From: an uncultured Crocinitomix sp.
GTDB taxonomy: Bacteria; Bacteroidota; Bacteroidia; Flavobacteriales_D; Crocinitomicaceae
Assembly: GCA_937136425.1 (NCBI GenBank)
Contig: CAKZON010000041.1
Span: 1-62,936 of the forward strand
Reading direction: 5' to 3'
Length of the DNA: 62,936 nt
In this document: in pieces, positions 1 to 9,308 of the stretch
Position numbering within the stretch: position 1 is the first letter of the stretch
Layout of the letters: each line of letters opens with the position of its first letter
Made by a program: the position numbers and the translations under genes
Notes under the pieces: generated by a model
The model's input: only the letters and a program-made list of their open reading frames with translations
What the model was told of the DNA's origin: nothing
Databases searched by the model: none

Positions 1-2
1 CT

Positions 3-383
3 CAATCTGAAAAAGCAAGTAAAAGCGTTAAAGGTTTTTTAGAGTCACTAGGAGAAAAGGTATCTACTCCTAGAATAGCTAAGGAAGCCGCTGAAACTGG
101 TCGGACTGCTAGAACACTTCAGAATCGTAGTGTAGATCAAGCTATTAAAAAATTAAGAGAGTTAAACATTTCTGATCGAGAGCATGAAGTACTGCATAGA
201 ATTGTTGCAGGTTTATCAAATAAAGATATTGCTGCAGAATTATTCATTTCAGAAAGCACAATAAAATCACATATATCAAACCTTTACAGCAAATTAGAAG
301 TTAAGAATCGAGCACAAGCAATTTTGAAAGCACATCAACTTGGAATAGTTGATATTAGTGGATTTAGCACTAAAGTACTATAG
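3..383 (+). CDS. LuxR-family transcriptional regulator, C-terminal part (5' end outside window)
   Basis: The open frame runs from the left edge to a TAG and gives the last 126 residues of a DNA-binding regulator. A GerE/LuxR helix-turn-helix is clear at visible residues of about 54-118: ISDREHEVL, then GLSNKDIAAEL, then the recognition helix SESTIKSHISNLYSKL. These match the family consensus (S-x-R-E-x-E-V-L, G-x-x-x-K-x-I-A, S-x-x-T-V-K-x-H). The part before it is charged and shows no receiver-domain motif, so the sensing domain lies outside the window and the target genes cannot be named. Family is secure; role is not. Confidence 0.85.
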   Translation, partial: QSEKASKSVKGFLESLGEKVSTPRIAKEAAETGRTARTLQNRSVDQAIKKLRELNISDREHEVLHRIVAGLSNKDIAAELFISESTIKSHISNLYSKLEVKNRAQAILKAHQLGIVDISGFSTKVL

Positions 384-450
384 GAATCATACCCTAATAA
401 ATTGACCATTACTATGCAAGATCATAGTTTTGTCAAAAAAAATAAATTTT

Positions 451-984
451 ATGAAATCAATCGTTTTTAAATTCGGAATTATTAGCGCCGTAACAATCCT
501 TATCCTTTTTTTTATTTCCTATTTGTTTTTGGAAAACTTGAGTTTTACTATTCAAGAAATTTGGGGATATCTAAGTATTTTTATAGCACTCTCTTTTGTG
601 TTTTTTGGGGTAAAGTCTTACCGAGATGGTTTACCTAATCAAGAAATTAGTTTTGGCAGAGCTCTTGGAGCTGGGCTTTTAATTGTTCTTTTTCCTGCAA
701 TTATTTTTGGGGTTTTTAATGTCATTTATATCACATATCTTAATCCTGACTTTACAGAGCAGTATTATGCGACTATGATTGCTGAAACCATGACGCAATA
801 TTCAGGCGCCGAACTAGCTACTAAGTTGGCTGAAATGGAAAACATGAAAGAAATGGCGAGTTCTGGTTTATTTACATTTATTTTAATGGCCTCAACAGTT
901 TTAATTCTTGGCTTTATCGTGAGTCTTATTACAGCTGCAACACTACGTAGCAGTGGAAAAACAAATACCGTTTTAGACAATTAA
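451..984 (+). CDS. DUF4199-type integral membrane protein
   Basis: A 177-residue membrane protein with four predicted hydrophobic helices at about residues 5-24, 37-54, 68-94 and 140-163. A charged stretch rich in Glu and Met lies between helices 3 and 4. Arrangement and length fit the Bacteroidota family DUF4199, whose function is unknown. I start at the ATG at 451; an in-frame TTG at 430 would add seven polar residues before the first helix and is less likely. It lies 12 bases before the alkylation-repair pair, so it may be co-transcribed with it. Confidence 0.75.
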   Translation: MKSIVFKFGIISAVTILILFFISYLFLENLSFTIQEIWGYLSIFIALSFVFFGVKSYRDGLPNQEISFGRALGAGLLIVLFPAIIFGVFNVIYITYLNPDFTEQYYATMIAETMTQYSGAELATKLAEMENMKEMASSGLFTFILMASTVLILGFIVSLITAATLRSSGKTNTVLDN

Positions 985-996
985 TAAGACCCAATT

Positions 997-1704
997 ATGA
1001 CAACAAAAGAGATACTTACGGAACTAGAATCGTTTGGAAGTGAACAAACAAAAAAGACTTATGCCACAATTGGTGCAAAAGAACCTTATTTTGGAGTAAA
1101 AGTTCAAGACTTGAAAAAAATCTTGAAAAAGACTAAGAAAAATCATCAATTGTCGATAGAATTATATGCGACCGGAAATTATGACGCCATGTATTTAGCA
1201 GGATTAATGGCAGATGAAACTCAAATAACCCAGGATCATCTTGAAGATTGGGTAAGCAATGCCTATTTTTCATATTTAAGCGAATATACAGTGCCCTGGG
1301 TTGCTGCTGAAACAGAATTTGGTTTTGAATTAGGATTAAAGTGGATTCAATCAGACGTGCCAACAACTACGGCTGCAGGATGGGGAACCTTAGCCTATTA
1401 TGCAGGTGTTAATAAGGATGAAGATTTAGACATTGAAAAATACGCTGAATTGCTTGACAGTGTTGAAAAAGAAATTCACAACGCACCAAACAGGGTTCGT
1501 TATGTAATGAATGGTTTTGTAATAGCAATTGGCAGTTATATTGAGGCCCTAACAGAAAAATCAAAGGCGGTTGCACAAAACATTGGAAAAGTTACTGTAG
1601 ATGTTGGTGGAACGGCTTGTAAAGTTCCTTTAGCAACCGAATATATTGACAAGGTAATAGCCAAAGGTAGAGTTGGAAAAAAACGAAAAACAGCAAGGTG
1701 TTAA
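997..1704 (+). CDS. DNA alkylation repair protein, AlkD-like HEAT-repeat family
   Basis: A 235-residue all-helical protein matching the DNA alkylation repair family (PF08713): N-terminal helices with YFGVKVQDLKKILKK, then YATGNYDAMYLAGLMAD and TVPWVAAETEF. Characterised members are glycosylases that remove 3-methyladenine and 7-methylguanine, using HEAT-like repeats and Trp/Asp/Arg residues instead of base flipping. I cannot place the catalytic set by eye, and this subfamily includes uncharacterised members, so glycosylase activity is inferred. The C-terminus is very basic (GRVGKKRKTARC), fitting DNA binding. Next gene is 14 bases downstream and also an alkylation-repair homologue. Confidence 0.8.
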   Translation: MTTKEILTELESFGSEQTKKTYATIGAKEPYFGVKVQDLKKILKKTKKNHQLSIELYATGNYDAMYLAGLMADETQITQDHLEDWVSNAYFSYLSEYTVPWVAAETEFGFELGLKWIQSDVPTTTAAGWGTLAYYAGVNKDEDLDIEKYAELLDSVEKEIHNAPNRVRYVMNGFVIAIGSYIEALTEKSKAVAQNIGKVTVDVGGTACKVPLATEYIDKVIAKGRVGKKRKTARC

Positions 1705-1718
1705 AGAACAAATAATAT

Positions 1719-2795
1719 ATGGCAGAACCATTAAAAAACATGTACAACAAGGCTTTTGTTGAAAATTTAGCAAAAGCCTTGCATGCGTCTGACAAAAAGT
1801 TTAATCAACCCCAATTTATAAAAGCAATTTTAAACTCAAATTGGGATGCATTAGAATTAAAGGCAAGAACTATCCACATTTCGGAGCAAATGCATGCCTT
1901 TTTGCCATACGCTTATAAAGCACAGATTGAAATTTTAATGTCTGTTGCTCCAAAGTTCAATGGTTTTACTGCCACAATATTTCCAACATTTGTAGAATTA
2001 TTTGGATTAAATGAGGTGGAAACCTCCTTAATCGCCTTGCAAGAACTCACCCAATACTCTACAAGTGAATTTGCTATTCGTCCTTTTTTGGCGGCTAACC
2101 CAAACCTTATTAACATAATGTATGAATGGAGTAAAAGCGATAATTATCATGTGCGGCGCTTAGCAAGTGAAGGTTGCCGCCCACTTTTACCTTGGGCCAT
2201 GAAATTGCATAACTATGTTAAAGACCCCTCGCCTATTATTCCAATATTAGAGACGCTAAAAAACGACCCAGAAGATTATGTTTATCGCAGTGTTGCCAAT
2301 AATTTAAATGATATTTCTAAAAATCATCCTGAACTAGTATTGGAACTTTGTGGAAAATGGATACATGAGTCAAAAACAACGCATTGGGTTGCTAAACACG
2401 CCTTACGCACTCTATTAAAAAAAGGAAATCAAACTGCCATGCAAATGTTTGGATTTGGATCAATTGCATCTATTAATACAAACCAATTCCGTTTACTAGA
2501 CTCTAAAATTGCGATTGGTAATTCATCTACCTTAGAAATTGGGATATCTAACAAAGGAAAAGCGGCAAAATTTAGGTTGGAATATGCGGTAGGTTATTTA
2601 AAGAAAAATGGATCTCATAATGAAAAGGTTTTTCAACTGCGCGAAAGTGAAGTGAAAAAAGGAGAATCTTTAAGTTTCAGTAAAAAAGTTGATTTTAAAG
2701 ATTTGTCTACCCGAAAACATTATGTTGGAGCACATTATATTGCATTAAAAATTAACGGAATTCCTGTTGAACGGGTAGAGTTTGAATTAACATAA
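1719..2795 (+). CDS. AlkC-like DNA alkylation repair glycosylase with C-terminal Ig-like domain
   Basis: A 358-residue protein of the AlkC class. The N-terminal 235 residues form HEAT-like helices and contain the marker segment RRLASEGCRPLLPWA (residues 146-160) and DPEDYVYRSVANNL. Residues from about 245 to the end are beta-rich (FRLLDSKIAIG onward) and correspond to the Ig-like C-terminal domain known from structurally studied AlkC. Family members excise 3-methyladenine and 3-methylcytosine. It follows the AlkD-like gene by 14 bases, so the two probably form one repair operon. No Ada-type regulator is seen next to them. The gene ends 18 bases from a convergent gene. Confidence 0.82.
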   Translation: MAEPLKNMYNKAFVENLAKALHASDKKFNQPQFIKAILNSNWDALELKARTIHISEQMHAFLPYAYKAQIEILMSVAPKFNGFTATIFPTFVELFGLNEVETSLIALQELTQYSTSEFAIRPFLAANPNLINIMYEWSKSDNYHVRRLASEGCRPLLPWAMKLHNYVKDPSPIIPILETLKNDPEDYVYRSVANNLNDISKNHPELVLELCGKWIHESKTTHWVAKHALRTLLKKGNQTAMQMFGFGSIASINTNQFRLLDSKIAIGNSSTLEIGISNKGKAAKFRLEYAVGYLKKNGSHNEKVFQLRESEVKKGESLSFSKKVDFKDLSTRKHYVGAHYIALKINGIPVERVEFELT

Positions 2796-2813
2796 AACGG
2801 CTCTTTCGCTAGG

Positions 2814-4862
2814 TTAATTTACAGCTTGTAAACTATCAAGGCTAACATTAAAATTGTTAACAAAGATTTTCTCTAAATGATTTGGACGCCCTTCAACAAA
2901 TCCGTTGAGTCTAAAAAATAATGCTTTCCATTTTTTATAACCTGTTGGTATCCCCCATCTTCTGTCATTTTCTTCAACAAAATCAGTATAAGTTTGGCGA
3001 GATTTTTCTAGGATTGGAGCCACATTTTTAGGGCTTAAATCATGCTCGATTAAATAAGCCATTCTATTGGTAAAATCTTCTACGAAAATTGGTGACTCTG
3101 TTAATTTAATAAACATCAACCGAGCATAAGATTGATTTTGTGGTCTATTTTGTTTCTTTTTACTCAGTAAAACTGTAACGTTATCATCAAATGATCTCAT
3201 CCATCCTGCATCCATGTCGTACATAATCTGACTCCAAGGACCATCCCCTACGCTCCAAAGTTTATTGTTATTGGTTGGCCAATCTCTGTTATTAAAGAAG
3301 ATTTCGACGCAATAATAATCAATGATACTTTCAATATTTAAATATTTATTGACGTATTCATAGTTTTCAGCTGAGGCTAAAGAGTGTGTTTTAATGTATC
3401 GATACATATATTTATGAGAAATACCATCCCCAGCAATCAGCCCCCACTCTTTATCAGCCTTGGGTTGATTGCCATATCCGTTTGAAACGATATTAACCTC
3501 CTCTTTTTTTACGGAATAGTTCGCTGCAATATAATCTTCATCAAAATACTCTCGAATCGCATGTATCCCCCAAAACTCCCCATTAATAAATACAATTACT
3601 GGTCTTGCTGCTAAAACATCAAAATTTAAGTTTTTACAAATTTCAGCTGAAACCTCATCTTTAACAATTGAACGATCCCAACAAGTTTGGCTATTTCTTA
3701 AAACCACCGTTTTAAATACGGTATGTTTTCGCATATTAAAAAGCGGGTAATTAATAGCAGGTGCTCCATACTCTTTATTCGCACATAATCGGATTGATTT
3801 CTGTGGGCCTCTACGACCTTTACCGCCATGTATTCGAATACCTATATTTTGTGCAAATCCAACATTACCTAACGTATCAAAGAATGTAACATGTGCATTT
3901 CTCTCCCAGGCTTTACCTCTCTTAAAGTAATTCGCCTTTTTTCTTGAATAAACCACAGAATCTCCCGGCACATATATTCCTGAATCAGGATTAAATAAAT
4001 TGTTGTTATCCGTTACTAATGACACAACATCAATATTAGCGTAGCGATTGCGACCCAAAGGGCTAATAAAATAAGACTTTGTATAAACTTGCGAACTTAT
4101 ATTTCCATCCTTAAACGTAGCTGCTCTGATTACTGTCCCTTTAAAGTAATTTCCTGTAATGGTTTTCTTTAAAGGTGAAGTGTTTATGTATCCGATTGAA
4201 TTAGAATCACTTTCTGTGGTCTCAATTGAAATACCATTGCTATAAATTGGTGAATTTTTAGTAGGAATACTTCCATCTAACGTATACCTTATTTCATGAT
4301 CAATTTTTGATTCTAAATGCAATTCAAAAACCTCCGTATAAAATCCTTGCTCGGCCGAAAAAACTATACCTGAAACGGAATTATTGGATGCCATAGGTGT
4401 AGGAGTAAAAAAACGTTCAAAACTACTCCCTCCATCAGTTGTTCTACCATAGCTACCATTTTTAACCAAAGCTATAGGGTAAACTTCATCTACTCTTATT
4501 CCACTTGGCGCAGTTAATAAAATTGGCTCTCCATTTTTTTGAATTTTAAAATTAAGATGAATCTCCTTTTTTTCTTTTATTTCTTTACCAGACGCAAACA
4601 GCAAAAGGTAAGAATGTGGTTTAATAATAATCTTAGGAAATTTGTACTTGAACGGATCTTTTGAATCATCAGATAATCCATACCCCATCAAATTCACACG
4701 CTTTTTACTCGAGTTATACAGTTCAATCCAATCATGATGTTCTCCAGTATTATCTGTCAATCCAGTCGTGTTTTTAGACATTATTTCATTAATAACAATT
4801 GAATTTTGGGCAATTGAGATAAATGGGAGCAATAAGGTAAGGATTATGAAAGGGAGTTTCAT
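2814..4862 (-). CDS. Secreted lamin-tail / chitobiase-C / CotH-kinase domain protein
   Basis: A 682-residue exported protein with a cleavable signal peptide (about residues 1-18, ending ISIAQ). Domains in order: a lamin-tail domain (residues 20-130, VINEIMS and DWIELYN motifs), a short beta domain of the chitobiase C-terminal type (about 165-215, IRYTLDGSIPT), then a CotH-type domain (about 335-640) with GIRIHGGKGR, QKSIRL, ARPVIVFINGEFWGIHAIREY and YDMDAGWM. CotH proteins are atypical kinases that phosphorylate secreted proteins in spore formers. The combination with a lamin tail is frequent in Bacteroidota, but substrates there are unknown. No T9SS sorting domain is visible at the end (SLDSLQAVN). 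Confidence 0.82.
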   Translation of the reverse strand: MKLPFIILTLLLPFISIAQNSIVINEIMSKNTTGLTDNTGEHHDWIELYNSSKKRVNLMGYGLSDDSKDPFKYKFPKIIIKPHSYLLLFASGKEIKEKKEIHLNFKIQKNGEPILLTAPSGIRVDEVYPIALVKNGSYGRTTDGGSSFERFFTPTPMASNNSVSGIVFSAEQGFYTEVFELHLESKIDHEIRYTLDGSIPTKNSPIYSNGISIETTESDSNSIGYINTSPLKKTITGNYFKGTVIRAATFKDGNISSQVYTKSYFISPLGRNRYANIDVVSLVTDNNNLFNPDSGIYVPGDSVVYSRKKANYFKRGKAWERNAHVTFFDTLGNVGFAQNIGIRIHGGKGRRGPQKSIRLCANKEYGAPAINYPLFNMRKHTVFKTVVLRNSQTCWDRSIVKDEVSAEICKNLNFDVLAARPVIVFINGEFWGIHAIREYFDEDYIAANYSVKKEEVNIVSNGYGNQPKADKEWGLIAGDGISHKYMYRYIKTHSLASAENYEYVNKYLNIESIIDYYCVEIFFNNRDWPTNNNKLWSVGDGPWSQIMYDMDAGWMRSFDDNVTVLLSKKKQNRPQNQSYARLMFIKLTESPIFVEDFTNRMAYLIEHDLSPKNVAPILEKSRQTYTDFVEENDRRWGIPTGYKKWKALFFRLNGFVEGRPNHLEKIFVNNFNVSLDSLQAVN

Positions 4863-4958
4863 CCATTAATAAGTACGAAAAACCCATTCAATGGTTGTCT
4901 GAAAAATGACTAGACGTTAATTATTTAACAATATATTTAACTAGACTTCAAGCTTTTG

Positions 4959-5963
4959 CTAAAACAACCAACAGTTATCTCCAAAAAACAAGTTCTTTTC
5001 ATTCATAAATTTCTTTATCGCATTCCTCATTTTTTCATCTTCAGGCCAAACGGTTAAAATTGACTTCAATTGAGGTTTAACTTTTGATAAATCTTGAATT
5101 TTAACGGCATTTATTACATCCACTTTCTTCTTGGCATTAAAATCATACCAATCATATGCTATCTTTTTCGCATCCAACTCTTTTGCAACTAATTTCCCTT
5201 TTACACCAGCTCCAATGAGCTGAATCTTTTCAGATGGATTAATTTCTAACCGGATAAAACATTTCGTTTTCAACTTAAAGAAAGCTTTTTGTTGATAGTT
5301 GTCTGAATTTCTTGAAGTTCGCGCAGGATGTTCATGCCATTGATGCGTAACATGCTCAATACCCACAACATTATACCCTTTTTCATACCATTTCAATACC
5401 ATATCATAATCTTCAGGGTACGTTAAGTCAGAAAAGGAAAAATCTTGTTCAAAACACGTTCTTGCAACCATCCAATTAGGTGATGCTATAACACATTCTC
5501 TATAAACAGCTTTCCAATAATCACCACTATCCACTAAACTATTTAACCAGGCTTCGTATCGTAAATACCCATCCGAAACAATTTCATCTGAAAAATAAGC
5601 TACCTTTCCTGTAATTATTGAGTTTGGACAGAGGTTAGCTTTCTTCACAAACCTTTGCAGCTTATTAATTGGCATCAAATCATCTGCATCCATCCTAGTA
5701 ATGAACTTTCCTCTGCTGTTTTCAAACGCCAATTGCAAAGCTGGTATAATTCCTTTGGTTGTATTTTGAAGTAGCTGAATGCGTTCATCTTTTAAACACC
5801 ATTCCATTAATCGGCTATTAGATTCGTCCGTGGAATAATCGTTAACAATAAGTAACTCCCAATTGGTAAAACTTTGCTTTATGATGCTGTCCAAACAAGC
5901 ATTCAGAAAGCTTTCAGCGTTATAGACAGGCATTAATATGGAAATAAAAGGAGAATGCTCCAT
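4959..5963 (-). CDS. Family 2 glycosyltransferase with C-terminal nucleotide-binding-like extension
   Basis: A 334-residue GT-A enzyme. Residues 6-50 carry the GT2 start (ISILMPVYNAESFL, WELLIVNDYSTDES) and the metal-binding DXD-type motif DADD lies at 92-95. Conserved acidic and His residues follow (LTYPEDYDMVLKW, THQWHEHPARTS). The last 90 residues form a separate alpha/beta segment beginning IQLIGAGVKGK, which resembles the glycine-rich turn of a Rossmann-type fold. Likely transfers a sugar in cell-surface polysaccharide or glycoprotein synthesis; donor and acceptor cannot be told. It stands alone, not in a polysaccharide cluster. Confidence 0.85.
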   Translation of the reverse strand: MEHSPFISILMPVYNAESFLNACLDSIIKQSFTNWELLIVNDYSTDESNSRLMEWCLKDERIQLLQNTTKGIIPALQLAFENSRGKFITRMDADDLMPINKLQRFVKKANLCPNSIITGKVAYFSDEIVSDGYLRYEAWLNSLVDSGDYWKAVYRECVIASPNWMVARTCFEQDFSFSDLTYPEDYDMVLKWYEKGYNVVGIEHVTHQWHEHPARTSRNSDNYQQKAFFKLKTKCFIRLEINPSEKIQLIGAGVKGKLVAKELDAKKIAYDWYDFNAKKKVDVINAVKIQDLSKVKPQLKSILTVWPEDEKMRNAIKKFMNEKNLFFGDNCWLF

Positions 5964-6214
5964 AATTTAACGAATCTAATCTTTTAAATTATTTGATCAC
6001 TGAAAAAATCCAACTGAAATTGACTAAACTCTAGTTTTGTGCGTTAATTCTATTAACAATTGAATACAATGGGAGGCCAAGAATCACCTTAATCTATTTT
6101 TCAATTTTAATTATTTATAAGCTCTTTTTTAATTTAAATTCGAGGTTATTGGGTATATTAATCAGCTTTTGTATTGAGTTTGTAAATTAAATACAAAAAT
6201 TGCTCAAGCAAAGA

Positions 6215-6982
6215 ATGAATAAATTTTGGAACATATTATACATTATTCTAATAAGTGCTAGCCTTAGTGCCTGTTCAGTGTTTCATAATGGCGGCAATTC
6301 CAAAGGTGACCCTCGCAAAATGAGGTCAAAAACCAAACTAAATTTGAGCCATAGCTATTTAGATGAAATTCCCCCCTATGTTTTTAAATTAACAGAGTTA
6401 AAAGTTCTAAACCTACACCACAATAATATCACTGAGATTCCGCCGGAGATAAAGAATTTAGTCAACCTTGAAAAATTAATTGTTAGCCGTAACAACCTTA
6501 CAGAGCTGCCCGAAGAAATTGGAGACTTACCAAATTTAGAAGTCCTCTCCTTAAAAGCCAACCAAATAACTCACCTACCTGAAAGCATTGGAAACCTCTC
6601 AAAGCTTGAGGTATGTCGCCTTAACTTTAATAAACTAACCTATTTACCATCAACAATAGGAAAACTAAAAGCATTAAGTCATTTTTATATTGGTTTTAAT
6701 CAAATTGAATATCTGCCAAACGAAATTGGTCAAATGACTGGATTACGCGAATTTGTAATTGGTAGGAACATGTTGGTAACATTGCCTCCTGAATTTTATG
6801 AGCTGACAAGTTTAAACGTGCTTGACGTAGCTTACTCTGGCGCTCTATTACAATTAGCGTATGGCATTTGTCAAATGCGCAGTATTGAAACACTCTATAT
6901 TGATAGAAACACGCTCAATTTTGCACCGAGATGTTTAGAAATTCGCGCCAACGGTTTGCGCTTTAGTTTAATCATTAAGTAA
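6215..6982 (+). CDS. Leucine-rich-repeat lipoprotein
   Basis: A 255-residue lipoprotein. The N-terminus has a basic start, a hydrophobic stretch and the lipobox LSAC (Cys 20), so it should be lipid-anchored in the envelope. About eight leucine-rich repeats of 23 residues follow (pattern LxxLxLxxNxLTxLPxxIGxLxx), the last ones degenerate. Repeats of this kind bind proteins; the ligand is unknown. The ATG at 6215 is chosen because an upstream TTG at 6200 only adds residues in front of a good signal peptide. Transcribed alone, convergent with the next gene. Confidence 0.85.
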   Translation: MNKFWNILYIILISASLSACSVFHNGGNSKGDPRKMRSKTKLNLSHSYLDEIPPYVFKLTELKVLNLHHNNITEIPPEIKNLVNLEKLIVSRNNLTELPEEIGDLPNLEVLSLKANQITHLPESIGNLSKLEVCRLNFNKLTYLPSTIGKLKALSHFYIGFNQIEYLPNEIGQMTGLREFVIGRNMLVTLPPEFYELTSLNVLDVAYSGALLQLAYGICQMRSIETLYIDRNTLNFAPRCLEIRANGLRFSLIIK

Positions 6983-6983
6983 T

Positions 6984-7793
6984 TTAAACCTTATCTTTCA
7001 TCTCCGTCATTCTGATAATTTTATAGCCTAGGTTTTTCTCGTTTTTAATAGAATTGATTAAAGCCAATTTAGATTGGCTTGAAGTACTTTCATAAACCAT
7101 ATAATAACGCCCAGAACTTAGCCCCTCATTAGCCGAAACTTGCTGCAAACTTTGCACAATCAATCTAAACCTACTAATCTTAACTTGAATTGTTTGAATA
7201 GACTTTGAAAAATCAATCGTATAAAAAACGGTGAAATAATTGGTTTTGCGACATAAATCAACCGTTAAATCTCTATAAATAAAAGGAAAATTATTAGCTT
7301 CTAACTTATAGTTATAATCAAAGTCTGCAAACTTTTTGCTAGAAACATAATCTTTAAATCTAGTATTAAAATTAGGCGTTTTTTTCTTGCTCTTTTTTTG
7401 TAAATATTCTTCTCCAATAAACTTTTTAAATAACCGTTCAAAACCTACACTGCTCTGATTTTTCTCCTTTACTTCAAACAAATCAGAATACTGAATCACT
7501 CCCCGCTTTTTACGGCTTAATTCTTTTAGTAATTTTTTGGAATATGGAGGATCAAATAATGAAAGAGCTTCTTCTCCCCGTTTGATTTTGTTCACATCCA
7601 AATCCATATACCTGAAACCTTTACGGACATCAGCCTTTAGTTGGCTAGTAAAGTTTTGCAACGCGAAACTCAATCGTTTGTCTGACAATCCAAAATGAGG
7701 AATTCCATCTAAATTAGCCAAAATTCCAACGGTAATTTTCTCCTCTGAAAACCGATTAGGAACAATATAAATTAGTGTAAAAAAGCTATTCAT
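6984..7793 (-). CDS. Conserved hypothetical protein (possible DUF3037-like N-terminus)
   Basis: A 269-residue soluble protein with no signal peptide or membrane helix; I do not recognise it firmly. The first 60 residues (FTLIYIVPNRFSEEKITVGILANLDG) resemble the start of DUF3037-type proteins, which begin with a strand, then an E-x-I-x-V-G-I segment. The middle is very lysine-rich (KKFIGEEYLQKKSKKK), as in nucleic-acid-binding proteins. Its ATG overlaps the stop of the upstream gene in an ATGA, so the two are translationally coupled and probably work together. The whole unit follows pcm. Confidence 0.65.
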   Translation of the reverse strand: MNSFFTLIYIVPNRFSEEKITVGILANLDGIPHFGLSDKRLSFALQNFTSQLKADVRKGFRYMDLDVNKIKRGEEALSLFDPPYSKKLLKELSRKKRGVIQYSDLFEVKEKNQSSVGFERLFKKFIGEEYLQKKSKKKTPNFNTRFKDYVSSKKFADFDYNYKLEANNFPFIYRDLTVDLCRKTNYFTVFYTIDFSKSIQTIQVKISRFRLIVQSLQQVSANEGLSSGRYYMVYESTSSQSKLALINSIKNEKNLGYKIIRMTEMKDKV

Positions 7794-8431
7794 AATCGAT
7801 TAATTTGTTTTGCTGAAAACTGCTTTAATTCATTCAAACGATCCATGTTCAGTATCTTGTCTAGATACTCTGTTTTAGATATTGCATTTCCAGTTTCGCT
7901 TTGATAAAGAATTAATGCGTTTAATAGTTTTGTTCTAAACTTCTCATTTAGTAAAACAAAAAACGATTCATGCGCAGTTAATAATTCTCGTTTTTTTGCA
8001 CGACGAATAATGAATCGACTCAAATCATTTTCTTCAAACTTTGAGTTTTCCATTTCCTCTAAATCAAATTCAGTAGTTAAAAACAAAAACCTAATTTTAC
8101 GCTCACGAATCATACCAACTCCACGGTAATTTAATCCACGACCCAAAAGTAATTGTAAAAGGTTGTATTGATACAAACGCGAAGGTGATGCAAGTTTAGA
8201 ATAATCTAAGTCCTTAAAAATAATTGCATCTAACTCCTCTACCTCCTCCTCTAGCGCAATTAATACTTTTCCTTGCTCCTCTTTGTCATACTCCCATTTT
8301 TCGGCAGGCAAATGTAATTGCTTTAATAATTGATTGTAAATAATAAAATTAGGGTCTGCTGTCATTTTTACATATTCTGAAAGATGATTATCTAACACAA
8401 TATTTTTATTATTATCAGCAAACTCAAACAT
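7790..8431 (-). CDS. Hypothetical protein, partner of the downstream gene
   Basis: A 213-residue soluble, charged, mostly helical protein that I do not recognise. It contains an acidic patch (ALEEEVEELDAII, about residues 58-70) and a basic helix (FIIRRAKKREL). Its start overlaps the pcm stop by one base (TAATG) and its own stop overlaps the next start by four bases (ATGA), so its expression is tied to both neighbours. The fixed pairing with the following unknown gene suggests a two-protein complex; this is inference from gene order only. Confidence 0.6.
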   Translation of the reverse strand: MFEFADNNKNIVLDNHLSEYVKMTADPNFIIYNQLLKQLHLPAEKWEYDKEEQGKVLIALEEEVEELDAIIFKDLDYSKLASPSRLYQYNLLQLLLGRGLNYRGVGMIRERKIRFLFLTTEFDLEEMENSKFEENDLSRFIIRRAKKRELLTAHESFFVLLNEKFRTKLLNALILYQSETGNAISKTEYLDKILNMDRLNELKQFSAKQINRL

Positions 8432-9075
8432 TACTTGGCCGTTTCTTTCAACATTGGTACAAAACTAAATACTCCTAACATACTTTTAGTCAATATTCCG
8501 TCCTGATCCTTTTTAATAAGCAACATTTCTTGTTCCTTTCCTGCACCAATTGGAATCACCATAATTCCTCCTGGCTTCAATTGTTCCAAAAGCTCTTCTG
8601 GTAAATAAGGTGCGCCACATGTCACAATAATTTTATCAAAAGGAGCATAGCTTGGCCAGCCTTTATAACCGTCTCCATATTTCAGTTTTGCGGTATAACC
8701 CAACTCTGGAACAATTCTATTCGCTTTTAGATATAGTTCACGTTGTCTCTCAATTGAAAAAACTTTCGCACCTACTTCACAAAGAATTGAAGTTTGAAAA
8801 CCAGAACCAGTTCCTATCTCTAAAACTTTGTCCCCTTTTTTTAATTCTAATAATTCTGTTTGAAATGCAACTGTAAAAGGATGTGAAATTGTTTGCCCCG
8901 CACCAATTTGAAATGCCATGTTGCTATATGCTTGCTCAGTAAAAACAGCATCAAGAAAAAAATGTCTTGGCACGGCTAATATTGCATTTAGCACCGCTTC
9001 ACTTTTGATCCCCTTCTCACGCAATTCTTGCACCAATTGCTTTCTTAATCCTTTATGTCTATAATTATCTATCAT
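8431..9075 (-). CDS. pcm: Protein-L-isoaspartate O-methyltransferase
   Basis: A 214-residue SAM-dependent methyltransferase that repairs isoaspartyl residues in aged proteins by methylating them. Family signatures: VPRHFFLDA, AYSNMAFQIGAGQTISHPF (the family has IGxGQTISxP near the active site), the SAM motif VLEIGTGSGFQT (about residues 80-91) and the following KIIVTCGAPYLPEELLEQLKPGG. Length is normal for the bacterial enzyme. First gene of a three-gene overlapping unit; a -7 box lies at 9130-9137, leaving a leader of about 50 bases. In this phylum pcm is usually free-standing, so the linked unknown genes are notable. Confidence 0.92.
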   Translation of the reverse strand: MIDNYRHKGLRKQLVQELREKGIKSEAVLNAILAVPRHFFLDAVFTEQAYSNMAFQIGAGQTISHPFTVAFQTELLELKKGDKVLEIGTGSGFQTSILCEVGAKVFSIERQRELYLKANRIVPELGYTAKLKYGDGYKGWPSYAPFDKIIVTCGAPYLPEELLEQLKPGGIMVIPIGAGKEQEMLLIKKDQDGILTKSMLGVFSFVPMLKETAK

Positions 9076-9129
9076 GTGGTAATTCAGGACTTTGCCCTGT
9101 TATCATAAAATTTGTTTGTGGTATGCTTG

Positions 9130-9137
9130 CAAAAATA
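9130..9137 (-). promoter_or_regulatory. -7 box TATTTTTG upstream of pcm
   Basis: Exact match to the Bacteroidota -7 consensus TAnnTTTG on the minus strand, about 55 bases before the pcm ATG. No clean TTG is present 17-23 bases upstream, so the -33 element is weak. Confidence 0.5.
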
Positions 9138-9308
9138 GACACAAATTATTGAAAGAATGAACCGTTTTATTAGAATGAATTAACAGAAGAATCTTAGTTA
9201 CTTTTCGATACTTACCGCAACGTATTGTAAATCTTCTCATCTTAAGTGTAAAGATTATTATAGATCAGCTTTTTTTAGAAATTGAAACAGTTTTTTATTC
9301 GCTTTAAA

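Noticed and set aside
430..453. TTG start for the DUF4199 gene
   Set aside because: An ATG at 451 directly before the first membrane helix is better; the extra residues have no support.
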